A stretch of 64,000 nucleotides of DNA. It comes from Corallium rubrum. Taxonomy: Eukaryota; Cnidaria; Anthozoa; Scleralcyonacea; Coralliidae. A model generated the notes under the pieces. That model was given only the letters and a program-made list of their open reading frames with translations. It did no database searches and was not told the DNA's origin. Shown in pieces: positions 1 to 10,774 of this stretch; within the stretch, counting starts at the first letter, position 1, and every line of letters begins with the position of its first letter. The stretch covers positions 11,043,012-11,107,011 of the forward strand of contig OZ036005.1 in NCBI GenBank assembly GCA_964035015.1, given 5' to 3'. A program made the translations under genes and the position numbers.

Positions 1-1795
1 TCAAAATAGTAAAACACATCTTCAATCTTGTCGGATCCTTTATCGGAAGACTGTGAAATGTGACCTTCTTCCCATGTGAATCGACAAGATATCCAATCTT
101 GCAGCACATAGGAACGCAACAATTATTGGGCATGATTAACCAGTTAAAACCTTAACTAAACGAAAAATATAAGGCATGTTCTAAATACGGCAAACCACGA
201 GTAAGAAATGCAAAGCTTCAACGGCAAACTTCAATAGAATGAATGTTCGACACATGATATTTGCAATAAAGGTTCAATAATCGTACGGCCGTAATACACG
301 TATCAGAAGAGGAGTTGTTACGCTCAAAAGCAAACATATCCTGGTAAAACTTCTTTCAAAATAGAGAAGAGTCCACGTTTTATCGTATGTAGGTCCTACA
401 TAGTCTTTTTAAACGTACCAGCGCATGAACTCCACCTTTCAAAACTGTCAACAAAGTCTCATTCACAAAGAAAATAATAGCGCTTCAGCCCTTAGCAACG
501 GTTGTCACCGAAAAGCCTCGCTTTCGTGCAATCGGCGCCATATTTGCAATCGGCGTATCTTATGTTCAAGTTCACAAAAGGCATATTTTAGGGTTTACAA
601 CCACAAAAAACGAACTTAGCTCAAAATATATATCCTTAAAAACTGTGTCTCCCATGGCCACGGCAGTTCAGGCAAAGATTTTCTCAAGCGATTTTCAAAT
701 TCGAATATAAAACTGCCTCTAGCTGATCTGTTACAGCCCCTGTTTGCATTTGCAGTTTAATCTTTGTGGGCCAAGTTCTGTTTGTTCAAAAAACCTTTGA
801 TTTTCAAAGTGTTTCTTTCGAACAGCTTGGAAATAAACTCGAAGCTTCGAGGGGAAAAACAGGAAGTATAATGAGCTTGCCTCATCCGATGTCAGAGAGT
901 CAATCATATGCGAGAAAATTAAATCACCAGTCAATGAGAATTAGATTACGAAAACAAACTTGCGTCACCATGGACCGTTGGCTAAATTTTAATTTTTACG
1001 GTTTGAAAGTTGAAACAGACGGGCATTCACAATTCCACGGACAAAAGTCTTATTCATCGGTTATAAAGTGGGACATATGATTGACATTTGGCTCTGCTTC
1101 GTGTGAAATCATACGTTCACAGTTTGGAAGAAGTTCTCAGCGGGATTGCATTTCAGGGTAGAGGAAAAATTTTAAACAGTCGTTTATCAAAACAGCGAGA
1201 ACAAGTGTGTCAGGAATGGCAGTTTATTTCTATTTTTATTTACTCTCAAGTATCCATGCAAGTGTGTATACTGCTAAAAAGGTAAAAAGGGGACTAAGCT
1301 TGTCCCCTGGTCCAGGCGTACAGCACTCAAGGTAAAGAACTATCAACGAAAACTAGCGTGATCAGACTGGAACTTTCAGAGTACTAACCACGAATGAAAC
1401 TAAAGCTGAGAAGTACAAACGTTCAAAAAGAAGCGGTATACAATCAATATCTCTATGGCAAACATTAATTTATCTATCATCTGTTATATATCTTTAGTGG
1501 TGAGTTTAATCAGTTAAATATGTTTTTGCATGAACGTACTAAAACATTTAAATGGTGAGTGAACTGCACTTTCATCGGCGGACTGAATTTCTGCAATGTA
1601 TTGAATTGTTTTCTGTAAAATAAAATTGCTTTGATAGATGTTTGCAGTTTTGTAAATTTTAATAATATATCTAACTTGTTTATTTTCTATCTGAATTAGG
1701 TTTCTTAAGTGTAGAAATCACGAAAGTATCACACGGCGTGATAATTTCGTTATTTCTATATTTGAGAAGTCTAATAACTCAGATAGAATCACTGC
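1..1795. other. no gene recognised
   Basis: I find no supportable coding region or RNA gene here. The open frames are short, have no recognisable domains and no splice-consistent continuation. The sequence is AT-rich and non-repetitive at the scale I can read. It lies downstream of the 3' end of the large minus-strand gene and may be intergenic. Confidence 0.5.
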
Positions 1796-1799
1796 ATGA

Positions 1800-2165
1800 A
1801 CAACGCGAGAATAACGCGTACTTTATCAACCTTGTTGCAAGCCGTCAACTGCAGACTTGTTGCGGCTTGTTCACAGCAAGCTTGCAGCAAAGTTGTTGAC
1901 ATTGGTACGGCTCTGTTACGGCAACTTGCAACAAGCCTGCTGGCAACAGCATTGCTGCGGCTCTGTTACGATAACTTGCAGCAAGCCTATTGACGACAGC
2001 ATCGCTGCAGGTCTGTCGCAACAACTTACAACAATTAGCCTGTTGACAACTTGTTGCAGACTTGTCACGACAAGCCACAACAAGCTGAGCGAACGCATCC
2101 AGGTTCAGACTTGTTGACGACAAGTTGTATCAAGGCCGGCAACAGACTTGTTACAACTTGTGCGT
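1800..2165. repeat. degenerate TTGTTGCAAGC-type repeat tract
   Basis: The stretch is made of imperfect repeats around the words CTTGTTGCAAG, CTGTTACGGCAACTTGCA and GTTGACAAC on both strands. This gives many short inverted pairs. Related words recur at 33.73-33.99 kb and 59.23-59.35 kb. The short open frames inside it are repeat artefacts. An (AT)n tract at about 2,178-2,212 follows directly. Confidence 0.6.
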
Positions 2166-2173
2166 TTCTGGCC

Positions 2174-2213
<40 letters not shown>

Positions 2214-2437
2214 CTACAGACGGTACCGTTTCGGCCTTTCGGGCCTTTCGTGCTGATGAGCAGGATGGAGGTAACTGCTATTTACAGTCACCTTTGGTGC
2301 CTCACAAATTGTGGGACATCAAAACCATGCCAGGGCGCTCAAACTGCAAGCAGTGAGCGTGCGCACAATGCGTAAGCAGCAATGGCTCATCCTGTAGAGC
2401 GCTCAATATGACCTAAAGGCCATAGAGCGATATCTAA

Positions 2438-2481
2438 CTACAGACGGTACCGTTTCGGCCTTTCGGGCCTCATCAGTGTAG
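2438..2481 (-). ncRNA. type I hammerhead ribozyme, copy 2 (intact core)
   Basis: On the minus strand the order is stem I 5' arm CTACA, core CTGATGA, stem II GGCC with loop CGAAA and GGCC, core GAAA, a minimal stem III (CGG-UA-CCG), cleavage triplet GUC, then stem I 3' arm UGUAG. All core bases needed for cleavage are present. Stem III has only about three pairs and a two-base loop, as in hammerheads that cleave mainly as tandem dimers. Confidence 0.87.
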
Positions 2482-2668
2482 TGCTGATGAGCAGGATGAA
2501 GGTAACTGCTATTTACAGTCACCTTTGGTGCCTCACAAATTGTAGGACGTCAAAACCATGCCAGAGCGCTCAAACTGCAAGCAGTGAGCGTGCGCACAAT
2601 GCGTAAGCAGCAATAGCTCATCCCGTAGAGCGCTCAATATGACCTAAAGGCCATAGAGCGATATCTAA

Positions 2669-2712
2669 CTACAGACGGTACCGTTTCGGCCTTTTGGGCC
2701 TCATCAGTGTAG
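2669..2712 (-). ncRNA. type I hammerhead ribozyme, copy 3 (intact core)
   Basis: Same architecture as the 2,438-2,481 copy. The only change is in stem-loop II, where the plus strand reads CCTTTTGGG instead of CCTTTCGGG. This affects the loop but not the CTGATGA, GAAA or GUC core elements, so activity is expected to be kept. Confidence 0.85.
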
Positions 2713-2905
2713 TGCTGATGAGCAGGATGAAGGTAACTGCTAGCGCTATTTACAGTCACCTTTGGTGCCTCACAAATTGTGGGACATCAAAACCATGCCA
2801 GAGCGCTCAAACTGCAAGCAGTGAGCGTGCGCACAATGCGTAAGCAGCAATGGCTCATCCTGTAGAGCGCTCAATATGACCTAAAGGCCATAGAGCGATA
2901 TCTAA

Positions 2906-2949
2906 CTACAGACGGTACCGTTTCGGCCTTTCGGGCCTCATCAGTGTAG
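2906..2949 (-). ncRNA. type I hammerhead ribozyme, copy 4 (intact core)
   Basis: Identical to the 2,438-2,481 copy over stem I, CTGATGA, stem II, GAAA, stem III and GUC. It is the first copy in the direction of minus-strand transcription. The unit downstream of it on the plus strand (to about 3,133) is diverged and runs into TA-rich sequence. Confidence 0.86.
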
Positions 2950-3212
2950 TGCTGATGAGCAGGATGCAGGTAACGACCTATTTACAGTCACCTTTGGTGC
3001 CTCACAAATTGTGGGACATCAAAACCATGCCAGAGCGCTCAAACTGCAAGCAGTGAGCGTGCGCACAATGCGTAAGCAGCAATGGATCATCCTGTAGAGC
3101 GCTCAACATGACATAAATGCCATAGAGCGATATCTATATATACATATATGTAGATATATCTATACATATATATCTATACATACATATATATGTACTATTT
3201 ACAATACGAGTG

Positions 3213-3283
3213 GCCGTGTTGTATTGGATATACAAGCTCGAGCCGAAGGCGAGAGCTTCTATATCCAATACAACACGGACACG
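3213..3283. repeat. 71-bp inverted repeat (hairpin)
   Basis: CCGTGTTGTATTGGATATA and its reverse complement flank a short centre containing GAGCCGAAGGCGAGAGC. It looks like a small foldback element or a transcribed hairpin. From 3,284 to 3,580 I see nothing recognisable. Confidence 0.6.
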
Positions 3284-3582
3284 ATAAAATACTCCGAGTC
3301 TTTGATGTTAAAATGAGTAATATTTGTTCAGATTAATTCAGAAAAAGCTCAATTTCACTGTTTTAGAGCTGAGATAGACCTAATATACAACCGCTAGTGG
3401 TTGTATCAAATGATACTTTGTACTGAAACAGGTGTACCAAGCAATCCAGTGAAATTTTCTAGATTGCATACAACACCCTTCAATTCAAAAGGTAAAAGTA
3501 TATCTTAAGCACCTGAAATAAGCTGAAAATGGTTTGCCAAGTCTTGAATACCTTCAACTAAAGTTAAAACACAACATCCTCA

Positions 3583-4284
3583 TGAACATAGCATTCCATA
3601 TAAGTCTCTTGAGTGAGAAAAAATTTTAAATATTTCTGGAAAAGGTCTAAAAATTGCAACAGTATTAATACTGATAGTAAGCAAACAACTTTTGTAATTT
3701 AACAAAGAACTAGAAAATATCTGATTAATTAAAAGCATGTTCAAGTGTAACAAAAGGATCATTGTTAGCTGTTATAAACAAAGCGTGAGAAAATGATTCA
3801 TTGTGTCTGTATTGTAAACAATAAATTTTATTATCAATTAAAACTATTTCAGGTACATCAGTTAGTAATAACAAGTGTTTGTTGATAGATTTGCTTATAC
3901 AGCCATACAGACTATTTCCAATTAATAATATTGTATTCATAAAAGATGTGTTCCAAATGTTAACACACTTAATTTCATTGTGGACTATGGATGTCAGTGA
4001 CATTGCTACACATTGTTTGCCAGCATTGTGCCCAAACCTGTGGGCATCACCTTGACTAAAATCAGCGCATATTGTTTGATTGACATCAATTATTTCATTA
4101 TTTCATTTATGGTAGGCCCTGGGTTTTCTTCAGCATCATTTGAAAGTCTTAACAACAATCGTAAATACTTGTAGCACAACATCTGTGTAACCCAAGCTAC
4201 AATTTCTTGCCTACTTTCATGCTGCTTAATCAGCTGTTTTAGAGAGGGCAAATAAAACACACTAAGATAAAACAGTATGAACAT
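3583..4284 (-). pseudogene. decayed 2A-like peptide + papain-like (C76/OTU-like) peptidase ORF of a mobile element
   Basis: Three minus-strand frames read as one protein broken by two frameshifts. The first (4,284-4,090) ends in a 2A-type ribosome-skipping motif, DAEENPGP followed by T. The next (to 3,725) has QGDAHRFGHNAGKQCVAMSL, where the Cys of GKQC is the expected nucleophile, followed by a segment with INKHLLLLTDVPE. The third (from about 3,745 to 3,583) has NTVAIF and IFSHSRDLYGM, the expected catalytic His region. The first break coincides with a repeated ATGAAATA, i.e. an 8-bp duplication. 2A sequences are known in animal non-LTR retrotransposons, and this peptidase type occurs next to them in invertebrate genomes. 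Family assignment is by motif recall; C76-like and OTU-like are both possible. Confidence 0.6.
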
Positions 4285-4359
4285 TTCATTCCAAAATTTA
4301 CATTTTAGATGAGATGAAGCTTCCCTTGCTTTGAAAAAATTGTTATGGGAACCAATTCT

Positions 4360-4532
4360 TGCATGATCTATACACTTCTATGGAAACCCAATAGCAATGC
4401 GGCTATATAATTAAAAGTGTTAAAAAGCAGCACAATGGCTTGCTTGAGTATAAATACCAGTACAACGGCTTGGTTCAACGATAATACCAGCACAATGGCT
4501 TGGTTCAATAGTATTTTAATGATAGTTTTTGA
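4360..4532. repeat. short tandem repeat, CAGCACAATGGCTTG-type
   Basis: About four imperfect units with the word AGCACAATGGCTTGGTTCAA, spaced about 30 bp apart, lie just before the LINE remnant. No coding potential is supported. Confidence 0.5.
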
Positions 4533-5092
4533 TTGTATTGTTTGATACGTGGCCTTCACGTAAAACGAAACCTGACCAAAAATATGTTGATCAGTACGAA
4601 CGCAATGGCTCTGTTTATTTTCTTGGCCGAAATGTTGGCCAGTGCAAACACAATAGTTTCGATAAATAAAACAAATATTGATATACTTATCCTGGATTCC
4701 TGGGTCAAAAACGTGACTGAAGTGTCTAAAGTCTCTTCAAGAAAGCGAAATTGGATGAATTGGATAAGATCAACTAGAACTTGGAACACTCTAACCCATA
4801 AGTTAGACTTAAGCATGATTAGTCTTAATTTATTTAAGTCTGTAATGTTTAATTACTATTTCACTGCCTTGGAGAAAATGTATGACTGTGAAGATCCACG
4901 TACATTTAAGACGATCTGTCCAAGATGCAACAACTGACGGAGCCTACTATGGGCTTTTGTGGGCCCGCAGTAATTGGCCATGCTGTTGCGGATACCCAGC
5001 CATCTTCTTTTTAGTGTTATTATTTTCAGTATTTATGTACATAATTAGATGGCAAAGCTAATAAATAAATAAATAAATAAATAAACAAATAA
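4533..5092 (+). pseudogene. LINE 3' end: C-terminal tail of a reverse-transcriptase ORF with (AAAT)n tail
   Basis: The 134-codon open frame (4,533-4,937) ends with a pattern common at the C terminus of invertebrate non-LTR retrotransposon polyproteins: W-N-x-L, F-K, Y-Y-F-T-A-L, then DPRTFKTICPRCN. A 3' UTR of about 120 bp follows, ending in repeated AAATAAAT at 5,058-5,092, as expected for the 3' tail of a retrotransposed LINE. All catalytic domains are missing, so this is a 5'-truncated copy. The N-terminal part of the frame is not recognisable. Confidence 0.5.
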
Positions 5093-5929
5093 ATTCTGTG
5101 CACAACCGCGTAGCGTGTGAAAAACAAAATGGCTGCAATCTTTCGGAAATTTTCGTTGACCACCGTATCATCATCGTGTGACGTAATTGCCACAAACACT
5201 GCTAGTCTAAGCTCCCAACATAGTGTTCGACTTTCAGTCCACAAAAAAAAGGTGATTGCGTAGAGTTGAGACATAATGAGATTCATGACAAATGTATCCT
5301 TATACGTCCAAGCATTATCACTTTCACTAATATTACAACGTTCATATTTAGACATTGCCTCCACGAAAGTATTTATAAAGAAAAGATTACCGCATTGTGT
5401 CTCCACACTAAACAATCACCTTTTTAAATGAGCTTGTTACCCTTGGATAGACAACAATGCATTGCCAATTCAAGATGGCGCCGCTATTGGTGAAATGGTC
5501 CATTGGTGAAGTGTTATTGGTAGGTTTTCATTGTTTCGAGTTTTGCACCTGCCGAGTCCAGCGCTAAGTTAAAACAACTTTTCTGTTTATTGAAGGTAAC
5601 ATATGACAGGATTTACATACTGATAACCTATAGTAGGATTAACTGGGGAAACTGTGGTGTATCTAAACAAAAATCCTAATCTTAATCCTAATCCTAACCC
5701 TAACCCCAGTCACTACAAGCATGGGAACGGATTTGTAATTGACAATGCGATTGGTTACTTATTGAACTTATGTAGCCAATGACGAAACTCGTTCATATTC
5801 TGTAGGTCTTTACCGTTCAACTGTGGTAAAAGTGTTCTGCGTCATTTTCTGTGCTGTATTATTAATCTTTAGTTGGGTACCTGATAAACCGTAGTATCCG
5901 TGCAAACCTATGTTTTCCCCCCTGTAAAT
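5093..5929. other. 3' flank / probable 3' UTR of the minus-strand gene; no other gene seen
   Basis: A candidate minus-strand polyadenylation signal AATAAA lies at 5,591-5,586, but it falls inside a dispersed repeat also found at about 26.99 and 59.63 kb, so it is uncertain. At 5,668-5,706 there is a short degenerate telomere-like run (CCTAATCCTAATCCTAACCC). The 129-codon minus-strand frame at 5,026-5,415 has no recognisable domain and overlaps the LINE tail. Confidence 0.4.
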
Positions 5930-5978
5930 TTAAGAACGGTATCCAGAATTGTAGCTTGGAGGTGGTGGGCCATAGACG

Positions 5979-6358
5979 TCAGCAGGGGGGGAGGGAACTG
6001 TGATTATCAGGAACATAGGAATTTGGGTTGACGGGTGGTGGAGGGGCAGATGGATCATTGCTATACTTCATGTTAGGTTGGGCAGGTGGATAAGGAGTAT
6101 TGTTGGGAATAGTGTAAGCCGTTTGCATCTCAATGTTTGTGGTGGGATTTTCTGGAGGGATAACGCTCGCTGAACGTTCACTTCTAGTTTCGCTTTTTGA
6201 ACGTTTAGGGCAACAATTGGGTATCTTGCAGTAATTCTGCAAAATTGCAGCAAGCAGTACCAAAATAACTAAGGGAAAAGTAAAAACACCATACACAACT
6301 AGGAATACTGGTGAATTATCACCATCGCCATCACCATCGTCATTTTGTTTCTTTTTAG
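5979..6358 (-). CDS. last exon of VWA-Cache gene: transmembrane helix and Pro-rich cytoplasmic tail
   Basis: The acceptor is TTTGTATAG at 6,359-6,360, entered in phase 1. The exon begins with an acidic Asp/Gly run (DDGDGDGDNS). A hydrophobic stretch of about 25 residues follows (VFLVVYGVFTFPLVILVLLA), then Cys-rich CKIPNCCPKR and a long Pro/Asn-rich cytoplasmic tail with PYPPAQP and APPPPVNP. The frame stops at 5,979 just after a run of seven C on the coding strand. One base fewer in that run would give a different ending with a PPPSY (PPxY, WW-binding) motif and a stop at 5,930-5,932. This is the membrane anchor of the protein. Confidence 0.8.
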
Positions 6359-6422
6359 CTATACAAACGGTAGAGAAAAATAGATTACCATAAAATGAAA
6401 ACATTAAACTTGCAAAGAGCTA

Positions 6423-7379
<957 letters not shown>

Positions 7380-7467
7380 CAAAGTCGAAAATTTCGTTCC
7401 CTTTGGCTTTGGCGATATGGTTATGCTAATTACATGACTGAAAACGTATATATATATCCGGTGTTAG

Positions 7468-7516
7468 CTGTGACGAATTCCTTCTTTCGAAGTTTAATCC
7501 GAATTAGGTCACAGTT
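7468..7516. promoter_or_regulatory. imperfect palindrome upstream of the helicase start
   Basis: CTGTGACGAATTC and GAATTAGGTCACAG form an inverted pair with one mismatch/bulge, about 45 bp before the first ATG of the helicase gene. The position fits an operator, promoter element or replication-protein site. This is inference from placement only. Confidence 0.35.
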
Positions 7517-7558
7517 TTCAGTGGGTACTGACATTGGAAGTTTTTTTGGAAAAGAATT

Positions 7559-10409
7559 ATGCGGCCTGGGCGTCCTCGAAAGGAGTTAGACTCTACGAGA
7601 GTACAAAGCTCACTTCGCGCGAACGTTCTAACCTTGGTGAGTTATTTGTATATACATATTATATTTATATTGATCATCATTAATAGATGACCTCTTAGCT
7701 TATTTTAACGTGTGTTGTCTCTCCCAATGTCCACAGATTACCGACGACCTCAAAGCCGTAGGATGTCGAGCTACATGGAGGGTAAAAGACGACGACGTAC
7801 AACTGGCTACAAACCAGATTGCTTCGAAGAGATTGCAGCTTGATGAAGCGCTTTCTGCTATACACGGCGTGCAATTTTTCTTTTCGTGTGTTTCAAGCGT
7901 GTGTTCCAATGCAAAAGAAGCGAAACGCAGTAACAAGACCCAAGAAGAACCTCCCATCGAGGAGAAAACATATCCGGCAATAGGATATTTCGTCGTTTAC
8001 CGAAAAACAGAGACGTGCAACGAGAACGCACTATTTGCTGCCCTGCATAATCAGGACGTGGAACCTAAGATTCGCACAATTAGAACCAGAGCGAGAACAT
8101 CGGCGAACAGGGTTATGGAAAAAGCTGCTCGGGAGCTGTTTCAAGTCCTGAAGGACCATAATAATCCGAGGATCGAAGAGATGGTCAACATGTCAAACAC
8201 ATACTGCTATGATGAGTCCGTTATGAAATCGTCCGACGAAGACGACGACATGCAGCTACCAAGTCAACCGACGCATTTCCCCACAACCCCTTGTCGTCTG
8301 GTAGTAGTCAACCAACACGAATTCAACGACAAATTGCACACAGCCACAGCGATACTTCAAACAGACGGGCTGTTGGTAGAGATTGACCCGACAACAAACG
8401 TCAGCTTGGAAAAACCTTGCTTTTCTTCACAGAACGAAGTAGCGGCGACCATCACAAAGATTGAGAGGGTGATGAGGTTGTGCGATCACGCCCTTTGTCG
8501 TTCGCACGTCTACGCAAAACCACCAGAAGCCAAAATGACTTATTTAAAAATGATGGACGTCAAGAGTTACTTACATAAATTGTTAAGCAACGAAGCAACA
8601 CGAAATCAAGTTTTAAGGCACTTCCAGGTGCTCGAAAAAATTCTTTCCCATCCCGCGTGCGAAATAATTGAACAGATAAAATTTTATCTGGACCTCATCG
8701 AAGTATCTAACGGGTTTTGCTTTTCCATATCATCGAGAACTTTCATAACCTGTCCAATACCAGAATCGAAACGTGGAACATTGTCGCCGAGAACGTTCCT
8801 CCCCTACGACTGTACTACACCACCACAACCGCAGTTCTTCCGCGAAGGCATCTTAAACTCGTTCCAGGATACAGCAGTGAGAGTGAACTTCCTGAACAAA
8901 ATGTATCAGTGCCTGATGCCTTCAAAAATGCCGCACAAGGTAAGGAAGCTTGTGGTAGCCGGACCAAAGGACTCGGGCAAGACATCATGGGCGTCTATCT
9001 TCCATCGCATCATCCCCCCTGCATTTATCGCTTCTATCACCAACGAGCGCCAGTTCTCCGCAGCGATGATCAACGACGAAACACAACTGGTGCTTGTCGA
9101 CGAATGGTCCGATCGCACGTTACAATCTGATCTCGCAAAGACCATCTTCCAAGGTGGGTGGCTAGTCACAGCCGTAAAGCATGAGGCACCTAGGTGCGTC
9201 ATGAACAACAGCCCGTTCTATATTACAACAAATCATGTTCCGAACTTTGGTAAAGAAGACGAGAACGTCAAACGGCGCATTGCAGTCTTCAATACAACAT
9301 CTTTGCCGCAAACGTTACCAGGAGTGGATCGCTGGATTTTCGATCACGCGATGGACTGCGTGGCGTGGATGGCAGAAGAAATCAATTTAAACCACCACCA
9401 CATCCAGTCACACGAGCTATGGTACGAGCCCGGAAACCCACGTGACGTCACCATCGAAAGCCACCAAGCGGTCGAGCTATTCGAAGGCAGTAAAATGCGA
9501 CAAATTACAAAGGCCGATCTCGAAGAAACAACCTGTCCACCTGAACATCCCGACCCTATACACAGAAGTTTTTTCGCAGAGTCAATGTGCCGGCGTTTTG
9601 CGCGGAAAAGACGTGCGAATCGTGCTATGCCCTGCAGTTACAACGACGTCGACGAGGCGTACGAATGCGAATCCCCGGGTTTTGACGTCTCTTTGGAAAG
9701 CAGCGGTGATGACAATGTGAATCCCGATAACGATCCATTTTCCTTAAATCTAATTGAGCCATTTCGGATAAATCCTAACAGAGAACAGGCTTGTTCTTCT
9801 CTTGAAGTGACCACTGAGCCACACGCATCGTCGGGAGATTGGGACGAAACCGAAGAAGACCGACCAGCCGAACAGACTGCACAACCGACTTTGTCGACAG
9901 ACGGGACACACGAGGCGTCTTCTGGCTGCAGCCTGAACAGCGAAATTTATTGCGTAAAGGTTGCTCAGCTAATACAATCCAAATTTGGTAAAAATGTGAC
10001 GAGCGTCCACGCATTGTCGTTCATAGAACGAAAAAGAAAAGCACTTTTGAAAAGAGACGAAAAGGAGAAGGCATTCTGGATCGAAGCAGATCCATCTATA
10101 GACGCGTGGATGCTAGTATTGGGCCTGCGACGGGATGTGTTTGACCTAAAGAATTTCGTTAGTAAGCATCCCGATATCCTTATGCACCTCGAGCGACTAC
10201 GAGAAGTGGTAAAGGTTCTAGTTCCACCGTGTTGCTGTCCCGTGGTCAAGGCGTTAGGGGAATGCAGAAGAGAAGGGGAAAGGCCAGAACAAAACGAGGA
10301 AGAGGAATCAGAAGAAGTACATGATGTCGACAGTCAGGGGCTAGAGCGTCGCCCGCAGCTTAGTTCCCAATCTTACTGGACAAAAGTTAAGGGATGGCGA
10401 CCGTGGTGA
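7559..10409 (+). CDS. AT-hook + superfamily 3 (E1/NS1-type) helicase of the mobile element, two exons
   Basis: Exon 1 is 7,559-7,636 (26 codons, donor GTGAGT). Exon 2 is 7,737-10,409 (acceptor TGTCCACAG, phase 0). The spliced length is 916 residues; an unspliced frame from 7,710 also exists. Exon 1 encodes RPGRPRK, an AT-hook-like minor-groove binding core. Counting from 7,710, the SF3 ATPase domain shows Walker A GPKDSGKTSW (~418), Walker B QLVLVDEW (~460), motif C with FYITTNHVPNFG (~503) and an Arg-finger region VKRRIAVF (~519). SF3 helicases unwind origins in small DNA viruses and related replicons. The N-terminal ~400 residues (with an acidic patch SSDEDDD) and the C-terminal ~300 are not recognisable. 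No stop or frameshift is seen, so the gene looks recently functional. The likely role is replication of the element from its iteron-like arrays. Confidence 0.8.
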
Positions 10410-10774
10410 CTAAACTGTAAAACATTTTATTTCTCTCGTTGTTGTTAATTAACTTTGACAGATTATCTGTACTAAACTGTAAATTATAATCGCCAACATT
10501 GTTTTGAACAATCATACTGAACTGGTATTTACAGCGCGTAGCGAATATTTATCTAAATTACAGTTCTACTTCACATTGATTATGTCTCCCAGTTTATTTA
10601 TACAAAATAAGATCTTTCTCTATGGTATTTGATGTGACATTAAAAAGCGACCATATATGCCTTCATACTACACGATATACCATGTATGGGAAAGCCTGTT
10701 TTAAATAAATTGGTTGAAATTTCAGATTAGACTCAAATTTCAAATTAGATTAGTGAATGAACTGGAGGATACCG
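10410..10774. other. 3' flank of helicase gene, no gene seen
   Basis: AT-rich sequence with candidate plus-strand polyadenylation signals (an AATAAA within TTAAATAAATTGG near 10,703). It leads into the first 142-bp repeat copy. Nothing else is recognised. Confidence 0.4.

Larger units (their letters stand above)
2210..3133 (-). repeat. tandem ~230-bp satellite carrying hammerhead ribozymes (retrozyme-like)
   Basis: Four head-to-tail units with steps of 224, 231 and 237 bp start at about 2,214, 2,438, 2,669 and 2,906. Units differ by few substitutions and small indels. Read on the minus strand, three units carry a complete type I hammerhead core; the first unit has lost it. Tandem units of this size with one hammerhead per unit are the hallmark of animal retrozyme-like satellites, which are transcribed, self-cleaved and circularised. 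The array sits between an (AT)n tract and a TA-rich tract, so exact insertion ends are unclear. Confidence 0.85.

Noticed and set aside
766-1285. Two plus-strand frames of 104 and 65 codons
   Set aside because: No recognisable motif, no splice support and composition like the surrounding sequence.
5026-5415. 129-codon minus-strand frame as a gene or exon
   Set aside because: No domain, its 3' end overlaps the LINE tail, and it has no phase-consistent link to the VWA-Cache gene.
7710-10409. Endogenous parvovirus or papillomavirus remnant
   Set aside because: The SF3 motifs fit, but I see no HUH nuclease motif, no capsid gene and a recombinase partner in the same repeat framework; it remains possible that the helicase has a distant viral origin.
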